Shown here: positions 1 to 5,169 of the stretch, in pieces | Position numbering within the stretch: the first letter of the stretch is position 1 | Layout of the letters: the number at the start of each line of letters is the position of its first letter | DNA from: Actinomycetota bacterium | Lineage (GTDB): Bacteria > Actinomycetota > Thermoleophilia > Gaiellales > Gaiellaceae | DNA: 5,621 nucleotides | NCBI GenBank assembly: GCA_013694685.1 | Contig: JACDBY010000228.1 | Coordinates: 1-5,621 of the forward strand | Direction of reading: 5' to 3' | The notes under the pieces: model-generated | The model's database searches: none | Told to the model about the DNA's origin: nothing | The model's input: the letters and a program-made list of their open reading frames with translations, nothing else | Program-made: the position numbers and the translations under genes

Positions 1-1997
1 GAACCCCGCTTATCATCTCCGGCGAGCCCGAGACCGCCGCGAAGACGTACTACGACTTCGCGCGGGTCGTACGCGACCTCGAGGGGGCCCCGCTGACCCG
101 CAAGGTGATGAAGGGCGAGGACGAGACGGAGCTCTCGGGTGCGGACTTCCTCTACGACGAGAAGTTCAAGACGGTCTCGCCGGCGCAGGCGACGATCGAG
201 AAGGTCGAGCGCGCGCTCGGCATCGACAACCTCTACGACCCGCGGAACGTCCAGCTCGTCAACCACCTGACGCAGGCACTCAAGGCGCAGTCGCTCTACA
301 AGCGCGACGTCGACTACGTCGTCCAGGACGGCGAGGTCAAGATCGTCGACGAGTACACGGGCCGGATCATGGAAGGCCGGCGCTGGAGCGAGGGGCTCCA
401 TCAGGCGATCGAGGCCAAGGAGGACGTCTCGATCCGCGAGGAGAACGTCACGCTCGCCACGATCACGCTCCAGAACTACTTCCGACTCTACGAGAAGCTC
501 GCCGGGATGACCGGTACCGCGAAGACGGAGGAGAAGGAGTTCGTCGAGATCTACGACCTCCACGTGGTCGAGATCCCCACGAACGTCCCGGTCGCGCGGG
601 CCGACGAGAACGACTACATCTTCAAGTCCAAGGACGCGAAGTGGGCGGCGGTCGCCGAGGACATCGTGGAGCGGCACGAGAACGGTCAGCCGGTGCTCGT
701 CGGCACGATTGCGGTCGAGACGTCCGAGTACCTCTCGGAGCTCCTCACCCGGCGCGGAATCCCGCACAACGTGCTGAACGCCAAGGAGCACGAGCGCGAG
801 AGCGAGATCATCAAGGACGCCGGCCTCCCGGGCGCGGTGACGATCGCCACGAACATGGCCGGCCGCGGCGTCGACATCAAGCTCGGTGAGGGCGTCGTCG
901 AGGCGGGCGGGCTCTACGTGCTCGGCACCGAGCGGCACGAGTCACGGCGGATCGACAACCAGCTGCGTGGCCGCTCGGGCCGTCAGGGCGACCCGGGCGA
1001 GACCCGTTTCTACCTCTCCGCGCAGGACGACCTCGTCCGCATCTTCGCGGGCGACCGGATCCACGGGATCATGGAGCGCTTCAAGATCCCGGACGACCAG
1101 CCGATGGAGGCCTCGATCCTCTCGCGCCAGATCGAGAGCGCCCAGAAGAAGGTCGAGGAGCAGAACTTCGTCTCCCGCAAGAACGTCCTCAAGTACGACG
1201 ACGTAATGAACACGCAGCGCATGGTCATCTACGAGCAGCGCCGCCACGTCCTCGACGGCGACGACCTCTCGGACGAGATCCGCGAGTGGATCCACGAGGT
1301 CATTCGGGCCAACGTGGCGCAGTTCACGGAGGCCGAGCACCCCGAGGACTGGGATCTGGCGGGGCTGGTGGCGCAGATGGCGTCGCTCTACGTCAGCGAC
1401 ATCACGGTCCAGGAGCTCCGCGACGAGGTCGACGTCGAGCGTCAGGACGCGCTCGCCGACGAGTTCGTCGAGGACGCGCTCGACACGTACTCGGAGCGCG
1501 AGGAGTCGTTCGGCACCGAGCTGATGCGTGAGATCGAGCGCTACGTGATCCTCCAGATCGTCGACACCCGCTGGCGAGAGCACTTGGAGTCGATGGACTA
1601 CCTCCGTGAGGGCGTCCACCTCCGCGCCATGGCGCAGAAGGACCCGCTCGTCGAGTACCGCGGCGAGGGCCACGTGATGTTCGAGCAGCTCGGCCGCTCG
1701 ATTCGCGAGGAGGTCGTTCTGACGCTCTTCCACGTCGAGGTGCAGCGCGACGAGGCCGAGCAGCAGCTCCAGCCCGTCCACGCTCCGCAGCCGATCGCGT
1801 ACGAGCATGAAAGCGTGCACGGCGCCGAGGCGATCGCGGCCGCGGGCGGTGGCGCGGCGACCGCCCTGGCCGAGCCTCCCGAGCGAACGCCCATGGGGGC
1901 TCCGAAGCCGGTCGTCAACGAGCATCGCGACATCGGTCGCAACGACCCGTGCTGGTGCGGGAGCGGTAAGAAGCTCAAGCGCTGCCACGGTGCGTAA
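1..1997 (+). CDS. secA: Protein translocase subunit SecA, 5'-truncated by window edge
   Basis: SecA is the cytosolic motor ATPase that pushes unfolded preproteins through the SecYEG channel. The reading frame is open from base 3 (bases 1-2 end the preceding codon, ?GA, fitting the Arg of the family's 'ARTPLIISG' stretch) to TAA at 1995-1997, giving 664 residues. About 220 N-terminal residues, including Walker A and Walker B of the first nucleotide-binding domain, lie outside the window. In local numbering, the preprotein-crosslinking region comes first. It is followed by the end of NBD1 with DEYTGR and LAGMTGTA (166-173), then NBD2 with NMAGRGVDI (GRG at 287-289) and QLRGRSGRQGD (320-330). 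The helical scaffold/wing domains follow (LKYDDVMNTQR; DTRWREHLESMDYLREG). A low-complexity Ala/Pro linker leads to a C-terminal zinc-binding SEC-C motif with ligands C650, C652, C661 and H662. The short LGEGVVEAGG loop resembles the Bacillus-type SecA rather than the longer E. coli insertion. One oddity is Val in place of the usual Thr in GRGTDI. Identity is secure; this is the housekeeping SecA type, since the SEC-C tail is present. Confidence 0.98.
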   Translation, partial: TPLIISGEPETAAKTYYDFARVVRDLEGAPLTRKVMKGEDETELSGADFLYDEKFKTVSPAQATIEKVERALGIDNLYDPRNVQLVNHLTQALKAQSLYKRDVDYVVQDGEVKIVDEYTGRIMEGRRWSEGLHQAIEAKEDVSIREENVTLATITLQNYFRLYEKLAGMTGTAKTEEKEFVEIYDLHVVEIPTNVPVARADENDYIFKSKDAKWAAVAEDIVERHENGQPVLVGTIAVETSEYLSELLTRRGIPHNVLNAKEHERESEIIKDAGLPGAVTIATNMAGRGVDIKLGEGVVEAGGLYVLGTERHESRRIDNQLRGRSGRQGDPGETRFYLSAQDDLVRIFAGDRIHGIMERFKIPDDQPMEASILSRQIESAQKKVEEQNFVSRKNVLKYDDVMNTQRMVIYEQRRHVLDGDDLSDEIREWIHEVIRANVAQFTEAEHPEDWDLAGLVAQMASLYVSDITVQELRDEVDVERQDALADEFVEDALDTYSEREESFGTELMREIERYVILQIVDTRWREHLESMDYLREGVHLRAMAQKDPLVEYRGEGHVMFEQLGRSIREEVVLTLFHVEVQRDEAEQQLQPVHAPQPIAYEHESVHGAEAIAAAGGGAATALAEPPERTPMGAPKPVVNEHRDIGRNDPCWCGSGKKLKRCHGA

Positions 1998-2020
1998 GTC
2001 GCCGGCGGCGGCTTACGCAC
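1990..2020. terminator. Hairpin over the secA stop codon, likely bidirectional terminator
   Basis: A perfect 9-bp inverted repeat, GTGCGTAAG (1990-1998) and CTTACGCAC (2012-2020), is extended by a T·G and a C-G pair to an 11-bp stem with a 9-nt GC-rich loop (2001-2009). The left arm contains the secA TAA. The hairpin lies between the converging secA and the - strand gene ending at 2043, where a shared terminator would be expected. No T-run follows on either strand, so it is not a canonical Rho-independent terminator. It may instead be a U-less terminator or a 3'-end stabilising stem. Confidence 0.55.
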
Positions 2021-2042
2021 TATCCACATACGGGTGAGCGGG

Positions 2043-2525
2043 CTACACGCTCTCGGGTCGCTCGACCGTCGGCTCGCGCCCCTGACCGACGAGACGGTTC
2101 CAGAGCTCGTAGTCCGTGTCGCGCTTTGCGACGATCCTGCTGCCGCGCGCGACCTCGTGACCGCCGAGCGCGGTGAACGGTCCTCGCTCGAGCTCTGTCA
2201 GGTCGACGTACGTACCGCCCTGCTCCAGTCGCGTACCGACCTCGAGGATCGCGAGCCGGGCCAGTTCGGACCCGTCGAGCCCCAGCGCACTGTGCAGCGC
2301 TTTGTCGTCCGCCGCCGGGATGCTCTCGGCCGCGTGCCCGCCACCGTCCTCGACCGACGCAAGATCGGCCGAGAAATCTTCCTCCGGCTCGGGTCTCTTG
2401 GGGCGGGTCGCCTCCTCGCGGCGGACGTCGTGCGTCTTCGCGTGACGACCCTCCGGGCCGCCCTCATCCGAATATGGCTGGCGGCCGTCGCCTGGGCTCT
2501 GATCGTGCTGTCCACGGCGGGGCAT
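2043..2525 (-). CDS. Conserved hypothetical protein with disordered N-terminal half
   Basis: I do not recognise a named family. From ATG at 2525 to TAG at 2043 it encodes 160 residues. Residues 1-75 or so are rich in R, E, D, G, P and H with no hydrophobic core, so probably disordered. The second half looks folded: an amphipathic stretch (LDGSELARLAILE, about 84-95), then GTRLEQGGTYVDL, GPFTALGG and a C-terminal KRDTDYELWNRLVG (about 134-147). From memory, similar 'GTRLEQGG...YVDL...DTDYELWNRLVG' tails occur in hypothetical proteins of actinobacteria; no search was run. There is no signal peptide or membrane segment. Codons end mostly in G/C, which supports this strand over the overlapping + strand frame. 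The start is uncertain. I prefer ATG 2525 because a -10-like TACACT ends exactly 6 nt upstream, giving a leaderless mRNA. A GTG at 2561 (12 residues longer) has AGGG 7 nt upstream and is the alternative. The gene converges with secA and follows the DUF1905 gene after about 134 bases. Confidence 0.8.
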   Translation of the reverse strand: MPRRGQHDQSPGDGRQPYSDEGGPEGRHAKTHDVRREEATRPKRPEPEEDFSADLASVEDGGGHAAESIPAADDKALHSALGLDGSELARLAILEVGTRLEQGGTYVDLTELERGPFTALGGHEVARGSRIVAKRDTDYELWNRLVGQGREPTVERPESV

Positions 2526-2531
2526 GACACG

Positions 2532-2537
2532 AGTGTA
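2532..2537 (-). promoter_or_regulatory. Candidate -10 element for a leaderless mRNA of the hypothetical gene
   Basis: On the - strand TACACT is followed by CGTGTC and then the ATG at 2525, so a transcript starting about 7 nt after the hexamer would begin at the start codon. A weak -35-like GTGACT lies 18 nt upstream. There is no Shine-Dalgarno sequence before this ATG, which fits leaderless translation, a common mode in actinobacteria. It is a short match by eye and only suggestive. Confidence 0.4.
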
Positions 2538-2588
2538 CGAGCTTGCGCCCGACTGAGTCACCGACTGGCCCTACCCACCTGAGGGATA

Positions 2589-2641
2589 CGAGGGTGCGCG
2601 GGCGTGCGGCGCTGCTAGGGGCGGGTTGTCCCTGACCCTCG
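2589..2641. repeat. 7-bp inverted repeat in the gap between the two - strand genes
   Basis: CGAGGGT (2589-2595) and ACCCTCG (2635-2641) are perfect inverted arms separated by 39 nt, with a nested AGGG/CCCT pair inside. The gap also holds CGCCTG-CT-CAGGCG (2653-2666), a near-palindrome overlapping the TGA of the DUF1905 gene. Together these could end DUF1905 transcription before the next - strand gene. There is no T-run, and in such GC-rich DNA short repeats arise easily. Confidence 0.25.
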
Positions 2642-2659
2642 CCCGGGCCGAGCGCCTGC

Positions 2660-2956
2660 TCAGGCGAGTCGCTCGTGCAACTCGACGTTCACACGGTCGC
2701 CGGCCTCCTTTCCGATCGCGCGGCGCAGCTCGGCCTTGATCGGGAGCTTGTGCGTCCCGTCGCCCATCGCCATGAACGAGCTCTCGAACGAGTGGCCGTC
2801 GACCGTACCGCGGGACTTCACGAGTCCGCGCGTGCCGAAGAACTCGACGGAGTCCGGCATGACGACGTACGTCCACCCGCCCTTGGCAGGGCTCTTCTTC
2901 AGGGTCGCACTGAAACGCTTGCGCAGCGTCCCCTGCTTGTCGGTCTTGATCGGCAT
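2660..2956 (-). CDS. DUF1905 domain-containing small protein
   Basis: This is a 98-residue protein matching the DUF1905 family pattern over nearly its whole length. It begins with a basic N-terminus ([15 protein letters not shown]), then FSATLKKSP (15-23) and GGWTYVVMP (26-34). [16 protein letters not shown] follows (39-54), then [18 protein letters not shown] (65-82) and the closing [10 protein letters not shown] (86-95). The family is a small beta-barrel-like fold of unknown biochemical role, found alone or fused to YdeI/OmdA-type domains; here it stands alone, at the usual length for stand-alone members. Start ATG 2956 is chosen because GGAAAGGA lies upstream (AAGGA at 2964-2968, spacer 7 nt). 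The frame stays open further upstream, to 3076, but that extension has no family similarity. Stop is TGA at 2660-2662. There is no signal peptide or membrane segment, so it is probably cytosolic. It is divergent from prfB with 79 bases between the two starts. No specific function should be assigned. Confidence 0.88.
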   Translation of the reverse strand: MPIKTDKQGTLRKRFSATLKKSPAKGGWTYVVMPDSVEFFGTRGLVKSRGTVDGHSFESSFMAMGDGTHKLPIKAELRRAIGKEAGDRVNVELHERLA

Positions 2957-2991
2957 GGCGTGTTCCTTTCCGGTCGGCTTCTGAAGCAGAG

Positions 2992-3024
2992 ACCGCTCCG
3001 GAGGCCGGAAGTCATCGGAGCGGT
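2992..3024. repeat. 9-bp inverted repeat in the divergent DUF1905-prfB promoter region
   Basis: ACCGCTCCG (2992-3000) and CGGAGCGGT (3016-3024) are perfect inverted arms around a 15-nt spacer. The left arm overlaps a second palindrome, CTCCGGAG (2996-3003). The right arm touches the proposed prfB -10 hexamer (3024-3029). On the - strand the element lies 36-68 bases upstream of the DUF1905 ATG. It could be a regulator-binding operator serving both genes, or a stem in the 5' leader of the DUF1905 mRNA. The symmetry is seen directly; the function is inferred. Confidence 0.45.
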
Positions 3025-3029
3025 ACGAT
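3024..3029 (+). promoter_or_regulatory. Candidate -10 element for a leaderless prfB mRNA
   Basis: TACGAT is followed by CGCCCG and then ATG at 3036, the same 6-nt spacing as at the hypothetical gene on the other strand. The start codon has no Shine-Dalgarno sequence at a usable distance; the nearest, GGAG at 3017-3020, is 15 nt away. A leaderless transcript would explain this. No convincing -35 hexamer is seen, and part of the expected spacer is taken by the inverted repeat. Confidence 0.4.
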
Positions 3030-3035
3030 CGCCCG

Positions 3036-4143
3036 ATGGCAGTCACCGACGACAGACCCGTCGCCGACCAGCTCACGGAGCTCGGGGCCCAGCTCGCCTG
3101 GGTCCGTGACTACCTTTGACCCGGATGCGCTGAAGCTCAGGCTCGGCGAGCTCGAGACCGCCATGGGCGCGCCTGGCTTCTGGGACGACCAGAGCAAGGC
3201 GGCGAGGGTGAGCACGGAGCACGCACGCGTGACGCGTCGACTCGACCGCTACGACGCCCTCCGGCACGAGGTCGACGAGGCGACCGAGCTGCTCGAGCTC
3301 GAGCCCGGGCTCGAGTCCGAGGTGGCCGAGCAGATCGTGCCCGTCCGCGACGAGCTCGCACGGCTGCAGGAGGAAGCGCTCTTCAACGGCGAGTACGACA
3401 CAGGGGATGCCGTCCTATCGATCACCGCGGGGACGGGTGGCACGGACGCGCAGGACTGGGCCGAGATGCTCCTCCGCATGTACCTGCGGTGGACGGCCGA
3501 CCGTGGCTTCCAGACCGAGATCGTCGAGGCAAGTCCAGGTGAGGAGGCCGGCCTCAAGTCGGCGACTGCAACCGTCAGGGGCGAGAACGCCTACGGGCTC
3601 GTGAAGGCGGAGCGGGGAGTCCACCGGCTCGTCCGCCAGTCGCCCTTTGACTCCGCGCACCGCCGGCACACGGCGTTCGCCCAGGTCGTCGTCGCGCCGC
3701 TCCTGCCCGAGAGCGACGACATCGAGATCGACGAGAGCGACCTTCGCATCGACACCTACCGCGCGAGCGGGGCAGGTGGCCAGCACGTCAACAAGACCGA
3801 CTCCGCGGTCCGCATCACCCATCTACCGTCCGGCATCGTCGTGCAGTGCCAGAACGAGCGCTCCCAGGCGTCGAACAAGGCGACGGCGATGCGCATCCTG
3901 CGCTCGCGGCTCGCCGAGGTGCAGGAGGAGGAGCGCGAAGCAGAGCTCGCCCGAGAGCGGGGGAGCAAGGTGGACGTCGGTTTCGGGAGCCAGATCCGCT
4001 CCTACGTCCTGCATCCGTACCAGATGGTCAAGGACCACCGCACCGATTACGAGGTTGGAAACGCGCAGTCCGTCCTCGATGGCTCGCTCGATGGCTTCGT
4101 CCAGGCGTATCTGCTCGCGAAAGCGGCCGGCACGGCGGCATAG
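3036..4143 (+). CDS. prfB: Peptide chain release factor 2, with +1 programmed frameshift
   Basis: RF2 recognises UGA and UAA stop codons in the ribosomal A site and triggers release of the finished peptide. The gene is in two frames. The first runs from ATG 3036 for 27 codons to an in-frame TGA at 3117-3119. A +1 shift at CTTTGAC continues at GAC 3118 to TAG 4141-4143. The product is 368 residues (E. coli RF2 has 365). The junction reads [14 protein letters not shown], aligning with E. coli LRGYL-DYDAKKERL, so both parts are needed. Domains: N-terminal helical domain (about 1-110), then the stop-codon recognition domain with the RF2-specific SPF at 202-204. The catalytic GGQ at 247-249 lies within [18 protein letters not shown]; the residue equivalent to E. 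coli 246 is Ala, the common form. [10 protein letters not shown] loop and a C-terminal [17 protein letters not shown] helix region follow. ATG 3036 is the only start in the first frame, since a TGA at 2982 closes it upstream without another start codon. The GTG at 3106 is not the start. The gene ends in TAG, read by RF1 and not RF2. Confidence 0.96.
3114..3120 (+). other. prfB +1 programmed ribosomal frameshift site (CTTTGAC)
   Basis: CTT (Leu27 of the first frame) is followed by TGA and C, the classical prfB recoding heptamer. When RF2 is scarce the UGA is read slowly, the tRNA on CUU slips to UUU, and translation resumes at GAC in the +1 frame. When RF2 is plentiful the ribosome terminates after 27 residues, so RF2 controls its own synthesis. 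Homology to RF2 proteins runs continuously across the junction. The AGGGGG-type stimulator normally 3 nt before CTT is absent; the corresponding bases read GTGAC (3106-3110), with at best four bases of complementarity to the 16S tail. Confidence 0.95.
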
Positions 4144-4168
4144 ACGGACTCGCCCCCGAGGCAGTTGC

Positions 4169-4201
4169 GACCGCGAACGCCTGACGCCAAAGGCGGCGGT
4201 C
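4169..4201 (+). terminator. Possible prfB terminator hairpin
   Basis: GACCGC (4169-4174) pairs with GCGGTC (4196-4201), and inside it CGCC (4185-4188) pairs with GGCG (4192-4195) around an AAA loop. The two right arms are adjacent, so the stem stacks with a bulge of about 10 nt on the left side. It lies 26 bases after the prfB stop. Only a couple of T's follow, so this is a weak terminator call resting on position and pairing. Confidence 0.35.
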
Positions 4202-4222
4202 TTCAGATGGCGCCCCCGCCGC

Positions 4223-4287
4223 AGGAGGGGACGAGCCGCGGGTTCGGCGACTGCCGAATCCTCCTTGGCGAACGAAAAGGATCGCCA
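4223..4287 (+). other. Cluster of hairpins in the prfB-ftsE intergenic region
   Basis: The 284-base gap between prfB and the chosen ftsE start shows no credible gene. It holds a tight hairpin, GGGTTCGGC (4240-4248) and GCCGAATCC (4253-4261), with a GACT loop and one G·T pair. AGGAGG (4223-4228) and CCTCCT (4260-4265) could pair around or compete with it. A third hairpin follows, TGGCGA (4266-4271) with TCGCCA (4282-4287). These may be termination or attenuation structures, or a small structured RNA; none matches a riboswitch class I recognise. The AGGAGG has no start codon at a usable spacing, so it is not a ribosome binding site. Confidence 0.4.
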
Positions 4288-4298
4288 GAGGACTCGGC

Positions 4299-4304
4299 TA
4301 CACT
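4299..4304 (+). promoter_or_regulatory. Candidate -10 element of the ftsEX operon
   Basis: GGCTACACTTGCG contains TACACT, identical to the -10-like hexamer proposed for the - strand hypothetical gene. It lies after the intergenic hairpins and before ftsE. A start near 4311 would give a leader of about 60 nt to ATG 4371 or about 117 nt to GTG 4428. No good -35 hexamer is visible at 16-18 nt. The call rests on hexamer and position only. Confidence 0.35.
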
Positions 4305-4427
4305 TGCGCGAACCAGAACCGGAGCTGCATCGGGGCGAAAAGTCGGCCCCGGCGACGCTCTCGCCCGGTCATGGACGACCTGCTCACATCCCAGTCTTCA
4401 GCCGCAGCGCTCCTCGAGGGTCCGGAC

Positions 4428-5159
4428 GTGACCTCGGCGAACGGGAACGGCGCAGGGCCTGCCGCGGCGACGGCGATGATCGTCTTCGAGGACGTTCGCA
4501 AGGTCTACGAGCCGGACGTCGTCGCGCTAGAGCGAGCCTCGTTTGTGATCGACAAGGGCGACTTCGTCTTCGTCGTGGGACCGTCGGGCTCGGGCAAGTC
4601 GACGATCATCCGCCTGCTCTTGAAGGAGCTCGAGCCGACGAGCGGACGGATCATGGTGGGCGGGCGCGACCTCACACGCCTCAAGCGGTCGAAGGTGCCG
4701 CTCCTTCGGCGGAACGTCGGCTGCGTGTTCCAGGACTTCAAGCTGCTGCGCGACCGCTCGGCGGCTGAGAACGTCGCTTACGCGCTGCGCGTGCAGGGCG
4801 AGTCTTCGATGTCGATTCGCCGCAAGGTGCCCGAGGTGCTCGCGCTCGTCGGGCTCGCGCACAAGGCGGGCTCGCGCCCGGACGAACTCTCCGGCGGCGA
4901 GCAGCAGCGCGTGTCGATCGCGCGCGCCGTCGTCAATCATCCGCCACTTCTCATCTGTGACGAGCCGACTGGCAACCTCGATCCGGATACCTCGGTGGGG
5001 ATCATGCAGCTTCTCCACCGGATCAACACGGCCGGCACGACGATCCTGATGGTCACCCACGACCGCGAGATGGTCGACAAGATGCGAAAGCGCGTCATCG
5101 CGCTGGATAACGGACGCATCGTCCGCGACGAGCGCCGCGGAGGCTACGAGACAGAGTGA
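4428..5159 (+). CDS. ftsE: Cell division ATP-binding protein FtsE
   Basis: FtsE is the cytoplasmic ABC-type ATPase of the FtsEX complex. With FtsX in the membrane it uses ATP to control peptidoglycan hydrolases at the division site rather than to move a substrate. From GTG 4428 the protein has 243 residues. It shows Walker A GPSGSGKST (51-59), a Q-loop in CVFQDFKLL, signature LSGGEQQR (154-161), Walker B LLICDEPT (D178, E179), D-loop NLDP and the H-loop MVTHD (H211). The family core begins at MIVFEDVRKVY, ATG 4476, so every upstream start adds an Ala/Gly-rich tail. I chose GTG 4428 because GAGGG lies 7 nt upstream (4416-4420), the same arrangement as before the downstream ftsX GTG. ATG 4371 (262 residues) and ATG 4476 (227 residues, the usual family length) have no Shine-Dalgarno sequence. 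ftsX follows after 10 bases, so the two are co-transcribed. Function is secure; the start is not. Confidence 0.96.
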   Translation: MTSANGNGAGPAAATAMIVFEDVRKVYEPDVVALERASFVIDKGDFVFVVGPSGSGKSTIIRLLLKELEPTSGRIMVGGRDLTRLKRSKVPLLRRNVGCVFQDFKLLRDRSAAENVAYALRVQGESSMSIRRKVPEVLALVGLAHKAGSRPDELSGGEQQRVSIARAVVNHPPLLICDEPTGNLDPDTSVGIMQLLHRINTAGTTILMVTHDREMVDKMRKRVIALDNGRIVRDERRGGYETE

Positions 5160-5162
5160 GGG
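5158..5162 (+). promoter_or_regulatory. ftsX ribosome binding site overlapping the ftsE stop
   Basis: GAGGG begins inside the ftsE TGA (5157-5159) and stands 7 nt before GTG 5170. It fixes the ftsX start and suggests translational coupling between ftsE and ftsX. Confidence 0.75.
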
Positions 5163-5169
5163 CCCGCCC

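Noticed and set aside
942..1988. Long 348-codon - strand frame inside secA
   Set aside because: It is antisense to clear SecA coding sequence; long open frames opposite GC-rich genes are expected, and the product is a low-complexity Leu/Arg/Val/Asp-rich string with no family pattern.
2034..2582. 182-codon + strand frame covering the unknown - strand gene
   Set aside because: The - strand frame has the stronger third-position GC pattern, a plausible start signal and a conserved-looking C-terminus; the + strand product shows nothing recognisable.
2957..3076. N-terminal extension of the DUF1905 protein to 3076
   Set aside because: The ribosome binding site is placed for ATG 2956, and the extension would run through the divergent promoter and the first codons of prfB without family similarity.
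2675..3109. + strand frame opposite the DUF1905 gene
   Set aside because: The - strand matches DUF1905 end to end and has a good ribosome binding site; the + strand is a shadow.
3106..3117. GTG 3106 as the start of prfB
   Set aside because: It discards the conserved first 27 residues and the CTTTGAC recoding site; the RF2 alignment requires the upstream frame.
4165..4431. 88-codon + strand frame in the prfB-ftsE gap
   Set aside because: No ribosome binding site, no family pattern, poor codon bias, and it runs through the hairpin cluster.
3647..4768. 373-codon + strand frame overlapping prfB and ftsE
   Set aside because: An Arg/Ser-rich out-of-frame product spanning two well-identified genes and their gap; typical GC-rich shadow.
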